Assembly (NCBI GenBank): GCA_905221605.1
Contig: CAJNDS010000701.1
Coordinates: 1 to 64,000, forward strand
Direction: 5' to 3'
DNA from: Symbiodinium natans
Taxonomy: Eukaryota; Sar; Dinophyceae; Suessiales; Symbiodiniaceae
DNA: 64,000 bases
Shown: positions 49,244-59,669 of the stretch, one piece after another
How the letters are laid out: each line of letters begins with the position of its first letter
Numbering within the stretch: position 1 is the stretch's first letter
Notes under the pieces: generated by a model
What the model was told of the DNA's origin: nothing
Seen by the model: the letters and a program-made list of their open reading frames with translations, nothing else
Databases searched by the model: none
Made by a program: the position numbers and the translations under genes

Positions 49244-52200
49244 CTTACCGTCCGCGCAATCCATGCTTGAAGCAAGCAACCTTACCCAACAAAAAGACAT
49301 CTTGTTCCGGACAATCGCAAATCCCGGCGCTGTCCAGGTCCAGGACGTGCTTGATTCCATGCACTGGATAGCCTGCATCAACTACAGAACGCACCACCAC
49401 TTTCTGTCATTCGATGTTATCATTAAGACTTGCCTTTTCGCCTTGCAGGAATCCAATTGGTCCTTCTTTAAGGTGTATTCATTGGGCTCGCTGAGCAGAG
49501 AGCTTGAGGTTAAGGGCTGGAGGCTGAACCCTAAAAGTCATTTTGTTGAGGGTCCGGCTTCCAAAGCCTAAACCCTGCCTCGCCTCGGGATACCCTGTTC
49601 AAGACATCCCAAACCCTACAGGAGGCCACGAACTCCCAAATCCTGGCTCGAGCTAGCCTCACTTAAATGAGCCTCTCCCCTGGCAAAATGCAGCTACTGC
49701 AATTGATTCATTAAAGTACTATCAGTACATTCAAGCTCATCTCTATATGTTGCAAATTATGTGCAGTCCTCATTCGGAGTTTAGAACCGTTTAAACTGTT
49801 AATATTTCAACTAAGCTAGTTCACATCACCGATGTTTTTCGTTCAGTCATTGATATACCTAGTTGGCTCCTGGTTACGCTCCTCCAATTCGATTTCAGTG
49901 TCAGTCAAGTATGCACTAGTTGAAGAATCCACTCGCCTGCCTATTGATGGCTACTTTGACTACTGTGAATAACTTACTGTCTGCTCAAGGGGAATGCAGT
50001 CGAAAGCTCATACAATTAGGCCTTTTGGACGATCAGTTTTCGCCCAGGCAAGCTGCACTATAAAATGGCTCCGAATCCTACAAGTTAACCCCCCCTCCTC
50101 CCTTCCCCACGACCCCCTATTTAACCATGTCATATTAGACTTCTTCAGATTATTACAAGAACAGGCGCAACTTCGATGAACTAACCTGCAAAAAATGCCC
50201 ACTCACCTGTCTTACAATTACAAGCTATTCCAACTTAAGCTTCCTCAGTCTGATCGGAGATTCGACTTCGCAGTTAAACGAACATCATGTCGGAAGTGTT
50301 TCTGGATAAGTGTTGCGTTCATGAAATGAACAATAATTACTTTTAAGATTTTAAGAATTGACCCAAACGTTCTTTTAGTTTGCCCCATCCTCTCCCCACC
50401 CTTAATCCACCTTTAGCATACTGACTTGACAAAGGGAAGTGTGGAATGTTTAGACTTAGAGGGGCTGCGGGTGTTGGTTTGAATCGTATTGTTCTTCAAT
50501 ATGCTTGCACCACCGCACCTCGCCAACGCGCCAACACACACAAACATGTAAGAAAAGACTTCATCGCAAAGCCGCTGTAAGAAAATTGTTCCGGAGAGCG
50601 CACCGTGTGCCGCGCGCCAGGAGAAGATTGAGAAAGAGCACCGCCATCAAGCAGAGCTGTCTGGGACAACAGCCATCACAGCCTACCAGAATCCTGCTCT
50701 GCATGGATGGCTGTAGATGCGAATCTGCCTAGCATTTTGTACGCATACTTCTGAGCCTACAGCTGCTACACATGTTACACAGCAAATTCGCGCCTGGATA
50801 GTGCACAGAAGGTCCTCGCCCCGAACCTTTGGCAGGTTGCCTTGAAGTCTTTAGTTTGTAGTCTTGATGTCCTGCTGTTTGCGGTCACTATTGTAGGCTG
50901 AGTATTGAAGGACTGGTGCATGCTCCTGGGGAGTTCAAGAAGTTGCTGACGAAATGGTCCTTTTGAATCCTTGTGGCTAAAATTCTAAGGCACCGCAACC
51001 GGTTGGTAGTTGCAAATGCCCGAGGCCTAGACAAAGTTGAACCTTTTTTGCCGGTGGCAGTGCAGCCGTAGGAATGACCACGCAGTCGGAGTGCATAGAG
51101 TTCTCATGAATTGAGGTGGGTGACTCACGGGCGGTGCTGGGTCGATGCAGCACGCCCGCTCGGCAGACAGTGTCTGCTGTGGATCTCTCCAATGACCAGC
51201 GCGCGCCCCAGGTGTCGGGCACCTTTATTAGAACTGAGTACACTGGCGCCTCGCTCCGGAATTTGCAGTGCATACCCACCTCAAATCCAGCCAAAGCATG
51301 CCAGCGAATGGGGGCTGAGTTTCTCGCTCCTCCTCAAGACCAGAGTTCTTGCTTGCTAAGGAAGCCAGCCCGGCCGGACGAACGGCAGCGCATCCTCGCT
51401 GCCGGAGGGACGGTGACTTGGCAAGTGGATCTAGCAGACTCTTGAGCTTCTGATGCCCCAGCCCTGAGATTGAGCGCCCATTCACACGCTCCTGCTCAGC
51501 ATACAAGGTGACCTCGGTTTTCAGTACTCCCGGGCCTTGCATTGCTGCACAGGTAGATCAAATGGCCATCCCAATCGTCCAGCGCGGTGGGGTGAGATGG
51601 ATACGTGCAGGCTCGAGCAAACGCTCCCTGCAACTTGATTTTGCAATGCTTCTTGCTGTCGGCTGAAACTCGCGCAGGTCCTGAAAGGGTCATGGACAAG
51701 CAAGGCACGGCCCCAAGCAACACCAGCGGCGAACGCTGCAGTCGCTTGTACGTAAGTCTTCAAGAACAATCCGACGGCCGACTTCATTTCTTGCAACAGC
51801 CGACTTCATGTCTTGCAACATTACAAGGCATGGGAGGCTTGGCGATGTCTCGCTCGCTGGGGGACTTGAGGCTGCGGAGGGGATGTTTTGGGAAAAACAT
51901 TGTTGTGCAACAAACGTCTGTGCTATGCTTGCCTATTAGAAGCATTGTGCCAGCCATAGAATAGCCTTGAGACACTTTTGCATCTGTAAGCAGGCTCCAT
52001 CCTTACGCGGCGCAGCTGCAGATAAGCCGGGGCACAAACCTTTGGACAACTTATGAAAGCTCATCTTTCTGCTGCCGATTTCCTCCGACGACGAGCAAAC
52101 TAAGGTTAGCTCCCAACCGGAAGTCGTCGAGCGAAAGCTAGACAGCAGGGACAAGGCGCAGCAAGTACGGCGACTTCTCAACATTTCCTGATCTTGATGG

Positions 52201-53245
52201 CCGATAGCTGGTGTTCTCTCTTCAAGGGGAGCACTGTGTCCAAGCGGGTTCCAGGTTTCGGCGCCTGAAGCTCTTCAAATCTGTCAAATCCCGTAGAGCG
52301 CGAGCACGGCATGCCTTGGCGAAGCTGTCCTTTGCAATTTCGAGAGTTGTTTCCTGTCTGGAAGGTGCTTGTTCTTGCTTCTGATGGTGTTTGGGATCAC
52401 GTGACTTCCCAAGAGGCCGTGCATGTCTCGTGACTCCCAGAGTGCGGCTTTGGGGCAATTCTCGTCACGGCCTTGCTTTCGTATTTCATAGTTCACTAAT
52501 AGTTCACTGCAACTGCAGTGCTGACAGGCCGTGGAGATCGCCGGGAGGGTTGATGATCCCAAGGTGGCTGCGCGGGAAATTACAGGCCCGCTGCAGACCC
52601 CGAGTTGCTGTGAGCCCGGCCTCCTGCAGTTCACAATCTTGTTTTTTTATGAGTCAATTTGCTCAATGCCTTCATGAAACCTCATTTAAAATGTTCGCAC
52701 TGCGGGGCGACTTCTGGAGCTGCAATTTGTACTGCCGCGACTACAAACTCCTTCTGCGACCCCTGACTGTCCCACATTGTCCGACTGTCCTTTCATTGCC
52801 TCCCCGCTCCGTAACATGCACTCTTCGAGTGTGCTTTTCCTCCCTTGCCTCGTGACTGGCCATGTGAATTTAGCACTTGGGTCAGAACACGCAAGCCACA
52901 CTGCCAACGGCCGCTAACTTTAACGAGCCAGGAATTGCTCGTCAGCGCTGGCAGATCGCCACCGATGGCCAGATGTCAGACGACATCACAGCCGTTGTAG
53001 CCTCCAGCCCACAATGCTCGTACGTTGGGGTGTGTTGCATTGTTCTCTTGGCTTGGAAAAGTAGTCGCTGTCAGACGCCCATCGAACCATCCCGAACCAT
53101 TCGAAAATCAGCCCAGGTGCGCCTCAATGCTGTCGATGCAGCGCAAGCTGCCTCGCAGCCGGCTGCAAGCGGCCCTGTGCCCGCAAAAGAAAGCCAGACG
53201 GCACAGATGCGGAGGACAGGGTCACACGGTGACACGGGGAGATGA
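48705..53245 (+). CDS. PP2C-family Ser/Thr protein phosphatase
   Basis: PP2C enzymes remove phosphate from Ser/Thr using two metal ions. Exons: 48705-48758 (VFDGHGDQGKRMSHFAKQ, motif with metal-binding Asp), 48839-48901 (LFSNTDLHTEPVAAIQ), 48981 to about 49025 (AAFRDTQASWDR), about 50625-50695 (ELSGTTAITAYQN), 51116-51198 (VGDSRAVLGR, VDLSNDQ), 51361 to about 51412 (KPARPDERQRILAAGG), about 51678-51755 (CSRLYV), about 51837-51890 (GLAMSRSLGDL), 52105-52155 (SQPEVVERKLDSRDK), 52365-52415 (VLVLASDGVWDHVTSQE), 52528-52585 (AVEIAGRVDDPKVAAREIT), 52932-53023 (RQRWQIATDGQMSDDITAVV) and 53117-53245 (tail, stop TGA). The FDGHG, GDSRAV, SRSLGD, ASDGVWD and SDDIT motifs are all present and in order, so the catalytic core looks complete. 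The tail is Ala/Pro/Gln-rich. The N terminus lies upstream and was not found. Phases agree at the well-resolved junctions. Confidence 0.93.
49200..49243 (+). repeat. (ATG)n microsatellite in a PP2C intron
   Basis: About 14 pure ATG units lie in the long intron between the AAFRDTQ exon and the SGTTA exon. Intron sequence from 49600 to 50480 is clearly more AT-rich than the flanks and holds no recognised gene. Confidence 0.95.
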
Positions 53246-56138
53246 GTTGCTGTGGCGGACATGGGGTGCACGTGTCCTTTCCAGTGGCCGTGCGCGGTCT
53301 TAAAGCATCCTGAAACCTGAAGCTTCCAGGAGCTTTGCCTGTATTTTGCCTGTTTTGCAAGCAACACGTGGGAATGGCGTAGATTCCTCTTGGCTGCGAG
53401 GGAGCAAGGCAAACCGTACACTTGTGGACTGAAATCAAACGTGCATGCAACTGGTCCATCTGAGGACTAGTGTGCTCACCTCATTGTTTGGAGGCCCGGC
53501 TAGAAATGGGCATTCTGAGCTGAAGTGCTGTTGATGTTGCAGAGTGCCGAAGACATCTGTCCATTGATGATAGACGAGTACCGGGCTAAGTATCTGAAAG
53601 GCGAATGGCATCAAGGGCCATGGGGATATTTTTGGACGGGATCACGTATCTTCGGACTCGGAGAGCAGGCGGTCCGCGACGAGGACCGCGTCTGGAGGCT
53701 GGTGAATGTGCAGGGGCTGTGGGAGCCTCTCATAGCCTCTCTCTCTGTCGCTTTCTCTCGCTCGCTTTCCCTTTTTGCTGCTTCCGGTGGCCGTTGCTTA
53801 TAACGTGGTCTCCTCTCACATCCGCTATGTCCCGCTATGTCAGAGGTCAACGGTCGCCTCCCGGACTCCAACAAGAAGCCCTCCTCTCCGGCCTTCCCAG
53901 GGATGTTGGAATCTCAGAGCCATTGACTGCCTCGATTCTAAAAACGTGCCGGAGAAGTGCGATGCATCACGTGGATGAGAGAGAGCCTCACCTCGCTTCC
54001 TGAGCCTTGTAACAAGAGTAGAACTTTTGCTTGCTACCTGCTGCCATGGACTTCCCCGACTAAGGCCACAGCATGGCTTGAGGCTACCGGAGTTTCGAGC
54101 TCAGAACACCCAGTGCTCGCAGCAGCGGCATGCTGGAGCTCATTGGCCAAATTTAAGCAGTGATTTCTTGGTCGTCTAAAGTAAAGCGATTTGTTCAGGT
54201 GCGGCCCGCGAGTGCCTGGGGGCAAGACTCGCTCCATCACAGCGTCAGGCACCAGACACCAGGATTTGGGAAGACCCTGAACGAACTGTTATCCGGTGGG
54301 GCAGCAGCAAATCCGGACTCCAAGTGTTTACACTGGTAAGGCCGCCGGTCCGAGCAGGCAGCCGGCCTGAGGGCAAGGCTGGGACAAAGAGGATGGAGCC
54401 ATTGAGATCATGCAATATCATGCATGTGCATGCCTTCATGATTTGGGGCCTTTTGGAGCACTCAGGTCTTCTTTGTGTTTTTCTCTTGAGTTGCCTTCCA
54501 TGTCAGGCCCGTTTCAACCGGACAGGCCATTGGCAACCCGTCCCCTTCTTAGCGCCACCCCGCAAGCGCGGAACCAGCGCAGAGGAAGTGAGCCATGGTG
54601 AGCCTCTGTGTACCCTTCGACGGGGACAGGCGGCTCGCACTGGATTCGCTACCTCCTGCCGGACATCGAAACGGTGCGCACGGTGTGCTCTGAGGAGCCG
54701 GCCTCAACTGCTTGGAACATTGAGTGGAACATACAAAACACAGTATGCAGCAACAAATGTTCCGCGGCTCAGAGGCGTGATCCTGTCCTGGTGCTGAGTC
54801 TACTAAGATGGCTTGTCACGAAGTTTCTTCTCTTGTGAGGATTCACTCTCGGTTTCGAAATTCAAGGAAAATCTCACACCTGGCCCGAGCTCTCACGCGT
54901 CTCTCCTTGCGGCCTTTTTCACTCTTTCGTCATGCCGAGGCGAACGGAGTGGCGAGAGTTCGTGAGAACACAGCAGGCTTGGTGCCTTGTGCCAGAATGC
55001 ACGTTTATAATCACAGGCAGATCCAGCCCAGCCCGCCCAAACAAGAAGCCTCATTTTTAAGGCTGGTGTCCTGCACAGACTAAATTAGGCCATCACCTCA
55101 ACTACCTCCGACTTGTTGAGCACTGCCTGGATCTTCCGTGATTGCCTTAGAGGCAGACAGCACTCAGACTCAAACGTGTCCCCACTGCCAAGAGCATCTC
55201 AAACAGCTGCGTCTTTCGGCAACGAAGCTTTTTCGTGGACGATCCGTTTGAGTAGCCCAGCAGGAATTCGGGAAGCCGGCACTTTTCAGCCATTTGGAGT
55301 TCCAAACGTGGAATTGCAGGGAGCATGTGATTCCCACACGGTCGTCCATCAACGAATCCAAGCTGTGGCACTTTGTCTCCAGTCTGAAATGCGCCGCGCG
55401 AGTAAAGTCTTAGAACGTATGGCTCCGATCTCGCTTTTAGCCGGCAGGCTAGTGGGCTGTGACACTTTCTGTTTCACCCCAATTCTTGGTTGGGCAACAG
55501 CACGCAACAGCAGGCTATTGACCGCTCAGAAACCAGGCACCACCACCCTTTTCAGATCTGGTTCGGCCATTTCAGAACGCGTTGCCCCAACCTGGTTGGC
55601 CCAATATTCCCACAGCGTTGCCATTCACTTGCTGCCGTTCCAAGGCACTGTGCAAAAGAAATGGTTGGCAACTTTCGACACAAGCTAAGCAGGTGTACGA
55701 GCGACGGAAACTTGCGGCGCTTAGACTTAGACTTAGACTTAGACTTAGACGTAGACTTGGGCTTAAACTTAGACTTAGACTTGAGGTTGAAGTTGAGTGA
55801 GCATGAGCCCATACGAGCCCCCTGCCTGCAAGAGATGTGAGCAGTCTTTTGACCTTTGTGGCCCTTGTATCCGGACTTGCTGTAACAGAGCCCACTGCAA
55901 TCCTCAACGCTTGTGCCCTGCGGACTTCTGAGTTCGTAGTTCGGGCCGTGCTGATGATGCTACCTACTGCTCCCCCCCCCTCTGTGTGTGTGTGTGTGTG
56001 TTGCGGGCTGCGGTTTTGGTGGTCCGCTCGCATTGCTTCGATCGAGCTGCACCGTGTGTGGGCGCCCAGCCCAGCAGATCTAAGCTCAAACAGGGCCAAG
56101 TCAAGTCGCTTGCCAAGCACATTGGTACGGAGAGCAAA
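53246..56138. other. No confident gene; exon-like pieces and (CTTAGA)n
   Basis: A piece after an acceptor-like TTGCAG at 53537-53542 reads AEDICPLMIDEYRAKYLKGE and then WHQGPWGYFW. Another, at about 54240-54320, contains RIWEDPERTVIRWGSSKSG. Neither matches a family I know. A hexamer run, (CTTAGA)n, lies at about 55722-55760 and a (TG)n run at 55982-56002. The minus strand shows nothing convincing. Confidence 0.4.
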
Positions 56139-56940
56139 ATGGCGCAGATGTCGCTCTGCCTCCTTTTCTCGCTTGTGACCATGGGGGTAGCCGTTCGCTC
56201 CGAGTCTGAGTCTGAGTCGCTTAGCCGACTTTAGTTCGCATGGCTCTAGATAATTGGTAACAGTGACATGTACGTGTACTCTTTAGCTCTAACGACTGCA
56301 AGGAAGTCAACGACTCACCTACACACCCCCTAAGGAGCGTGGCTACTGAGCTACTGCTCAAGGAGCTCACTCGTTGATTGTAACGTGGCAGGTTCACAGG
56401 AGACATTATTAGAGACAGCTGAGGCTTATCGCGAATGGGACCGAGTCCCACTCAGCGGATTGGTGCTGGAACTGCTGTAAGACCCCGAAGTGCTCCGGGA
56501 TCAAGTACATGACCTCCGGCGGCCGGCAAGTTTTCTTCCAGAACTGCCAGGCTATAGAGGGCAAGTGGGAAGTCGAAGGAGCCATGTTTGATTTGGCAAA
56601 TTTGGCAGGGTTTGGCAAGAGATTCTGCAGGTCGGCTTGTTGTTTTCAGCATGGGATCTCTGATCAAACCGACAGCTTGTCAGCCAGTCAACATGGTGCG
56701 TTTGCCTTGCGCCTTTCAAAACTTCCCACGAGGCCATCACGAAGCCACCGTAGAATCCGTAGAAGCCTTCCCAAGGAACTGCGGTCAAGCCAGAGATGCT
56801 TGGGTCGATGAAGTGGAAGTTCAATAGCGGGGCCGACTACATGTGCCGTGAGGATTGCGCAGTTTTCGAGGATACAGGTGCCATCAGGCCACCCAAACTC
56901 TTCAGCCACCAGACAGTCTACCGTGCTGGGGGAGCAGCTT
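56139..56940 (+). CDS. Small secreted cysteine-rich protein
   Basis: The first exon starts with ATG at 56139 and encodes a clear signal peptide, MAQMSLCLLFSLVTMGVAV, then RSE. A GT donor inside the GAGTCT repeat at about 56205 joins in phase to an exon beginning about 56424 (LIANGTESHSADW). That exon carries CWNCCKTPKC, then GGRQVFFQNC. A third likely exon (about 56800-56935) reads WKFNSGADYMCREDCAVFED. Cysteines come in CxxCC and CxxxC arrangements and would form disulphides outside the cell or in the secretory pathway. I do not recognise a named family, and the 3' end is uncertain. The choice of start rests on the signal peptide and on there being no upstream in-frame coding signal. Confidence 0.6.
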
Positions 56941-59470
56941 GATTGCGATTGTTGAGGTGTGTGCACCAGACGAATCAAACCAAGAGTCATCGTGTCCTGC
57001 TGCTCTGCCACTTGAGGTTGCAGATGGTCTGCAATGTGCTTTTGGGCTGATGGAGGTAAATGGAAAATTGGTGAGTTAAATGGCAAATGGCTGTGAGAAC
57101 GGCAAGAACGCTACGACGATACGAGTGTGCGACGAGGACGCCGTCGCCCGAGAAAAGGAGCACGAGCGAGAGCCGCCTAAGAGCACTGTGTGCCGCCGCA
57201 CATCACCTGACCTAACGGAGAAACAATCCCCTGGAGTGCTGCTTCATATATCAAGCAGAGTCACAGCACCCCGAGGAGAGATCTCACCCAGTATCGTCGG
57301 CTTTCTAGGCAGCATGTCTCGACTCGTTTGGACTAGAGGGGGCCGGGCCGATTGCCAACCAAGCGAACTCAGCCATGCCATGGCTGCCGAGCAACTACTT
57401 GATCTAGCTCAACGCCTGTCACGTGAGCTCACAGAGGCCTTCTAGTAAATCATGTTGGTTTGTTGCTCGTGTGGTGCACTACGTATGCACGTTGTGGAGT
57501 ATTGACCATTGATGCCGTCACGAAGGCTAAAGGCCGACTGTGCGAGGAGCGCAAGCGTTTATCCCAGGTTCGGGCCGGAGATTCCAACAGCTGAGCGAAT
57601 GTATTGAATTGTTGGCATTATATGTATGATCTGTTGATGTCATTTGATGTCGAAATTAATGCGAATTGATGACTGTCGATGGGAGAAAGTGTGCTCCAGT
57701 TCGCAGCCATCTTCCCCAGGCCAGTTGACAGTTGACAGTGGCAGGACAGACAGTTCAGCACATCACACTTTTGTATATCATCTCTAGAGGCCCTTGAAAT
57801 TCGGTGGAACACCTTCGCGCCCTCATGAAGTGTGCTGCACGAAGTATCATTCCCGCAAGCTTACCTACGGTCAGCGAAGTCGCATGCACATGCACATTGC
57901 CTAGGTGTTCAGGCATACACTTACATCAGCCATGGCAAGACTCATGGAATCGTGTGGTGAGTTTGTGCCGGATTCGGGACCGCAGGCCGGGCCGTTTTTC
58001 TGATAATGTGTTTGCCACTAATGGGTAGTTTGTATCTGATTGAATCTGTTTTTTCGGGCCACACGCTTGGCCCCCAAGGCACTGATTTTTGATAATCTCT
58101 TCCGCGATGACTTGAAGACTCCCGCGAGAACGCAAGTAGGCAATTTCTGGAGAGTGGTCAACGCTGGAGGCCGACTAGACAGGTCCTGGAGCTTAAACAT
58201 GCTGAACGGCCGTGTTCATATGCTTGGACACTGGGGGTTCAGGTATTTCAGGTATGTCGCTTTAGGTCGAGGTTTCCACGCAGAGGCTTCGTACAAGTGT
58301 CGCTGTCAGCCCGAGAGCGTCCGGGCCCACAAGAAACGCCGAGCACCGAGATGATCATCGATTTCGAGGCTACGTCTTCCCAGGTCTCCCCTCCCGACCC
58401 CCCCCTCCCCACCCCGCAACAAAGAAGGGCCGGAGCCCAGTCCGTCAGGCAGGGACTTTAAGGAGGCCCGGCCAAGTTCATCTGTCCCTTCGGAAAAGGA
58501 GGGTAACCAGGCCTTCGAAACCTCCCCCGCCTATCCCCGCCTTGTATAACTGCAGGAATTTCGGCATGCTGAGGACGACGGGTCGGAGAGACTGAAATAA
58601 GTTATGATTCTACTAGTAAGATGGGCCCAGATGGCCCAGCCATTTCCGCAAATTAACAGCATTGACCGTTGTCTTCATCTTAGGTTTTGTTAAAGTTTTT
58701 TTGGGCTGAGCGTGGGTTTAACGTCCTCAGCTTCTGAATCGCGCGCGATTGACATCTTGCAGGCAGGCTTGTTTGGCGAGTATAATGAGTGGGCAACGCC
58801 TCAGTCATGCGGCCAGAACCAAGCAAGCTTGTTGCATACGACATGAGACCTCCAGTCTGTGGCAGGGCCTTGGTGATCGATTCCCAACTTCTTTGGGGAT
58901 TGTCATTTGCTCGGTGGCATGGATTGATTTCATTCTGCTGCTTCCTCTGCCTAACAATTCATGCGTCAAGTTACATAGATGGTGCAAGTGTTGCATGTGT
59001 TGCAGACACAATCCATGATGTTAGTCTGGGGTCTGCATGGGGAGGTGGTACTGTAAGATGCTGACGACGAGTCTCTGATTTGTATTTCCCTCTGAGACTC
59101 CCGCAGCAGACTTGCAAACGCCGCGCGCGGCAGCTTGGGCGAAGGCTATTGCTGTGGGTTGTGCGACCAGTATGAAGTTGCAGAAGTGTCCTTCGCCACC
59201 AGATGCTTGTACGTGCACAGTTTGTTCTTCGACAAAGCACATGCTAGCAGGACACTGGGGCCCTCTACGTCTCAGACATGTCGCAACATTGTGTTGGGGA
59301 CTTAGATGTTGTCTTATGCCGACGACTCGCATAGTTTGGGAGGGAGTCCCCAGCCTTAGAAAAAAGCCCAGACCACCCGTGTCTCGGGTGTGACTGCGCG
59401 GGGGGCGAGGGGCGCCAGCGCCAACCCCACCCGCTCGCAGGACGATCGCGAGGCAATAGAATAAGCAGCA
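56941..59470. other. No confident gene
   Basis: Several short open stretches look partly protein-like: NFWRVVNAGGRLDRSWSLN at about 58140, and LFGEYNEWATPQSCGQNQ after an acceptor-like TTGCAG at 58761. They cannot be linked or named. A C-rich run lies at about 58386-58420. Confidence 0.4.
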
Positions 59471-59477
59471 GAAGAAG

Positions 59478-59669
59478 ATGAAGAAGGAGAGCTATTCTGG
59501 CTCAAGGGGCCAACCTTTTGGGTCCTTCAAGCTGTGCCCAAAGGCCGGTTTCCTGCCTTATTGCTGCAAGGGGAATGGCATAATAGGGGATTGCATCTGG
59601 GATCATCTGGGTCACTCTCTGGTCCTTCTGTGGAAGTGCGCCGGGGAGTGGTGCAACACACAGTGCTGA
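59478..59669 (+). CDS. Possible terminal exon, Cys-rich C terminus
   Basis: One frame runs CPKAGFLPYCCKGNGIIGDC and then WKCAGEWCNTQC before a stop TGA, with seven cysteines. A second frame over the same bases is also open and reads GELFWLKGPTFWVLQAVPKG, so the true frame is undecided. A spliced-leader-like string lies at its 5' end. Both readings are tentative. Confidence 0.25.
   Translation: MKKESYSGSRGQPFGSFKLCPKAGFLPYCCKGNGIIGDCIWDHLGHSLVLLWKCAGEWCNTQC
59490..59506 (+). other. Spliced-leader-like 17-mer
   Basis: AGCTATTCTGGCTCAAG matches the last 17 bases of the dinoflagellate spliced leader (AGCCATTTTGGCTCAAG) at 15 positions. The first five bases of the leader are not matched. A truncated relict leader is expected if a trans-spliced mRNA was reverse-transcribed and inserted. 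It could also be chance or coding sequence. Confidence 0.35.

Noticed and set aside
55113-55688. A 191-codon open frame on the + strand
   Set aside because: It is unusually long for this region but shows no domain, no splice logic and no similarity I recognise; I left it unannotated.
56131-56145. Reverse-complement spliced-leader-like GAGCAAAATGGC
   Set aside because: It needs a gap, is in the wrong orientation, and overlaps the start codon of the secreted-protein gene.
57080-57445. A 121-codon open frame on the + strand
   Set aside because: The start is weak, composition is low in hydrophobic residues, and no family or neighbouring exon supports it.
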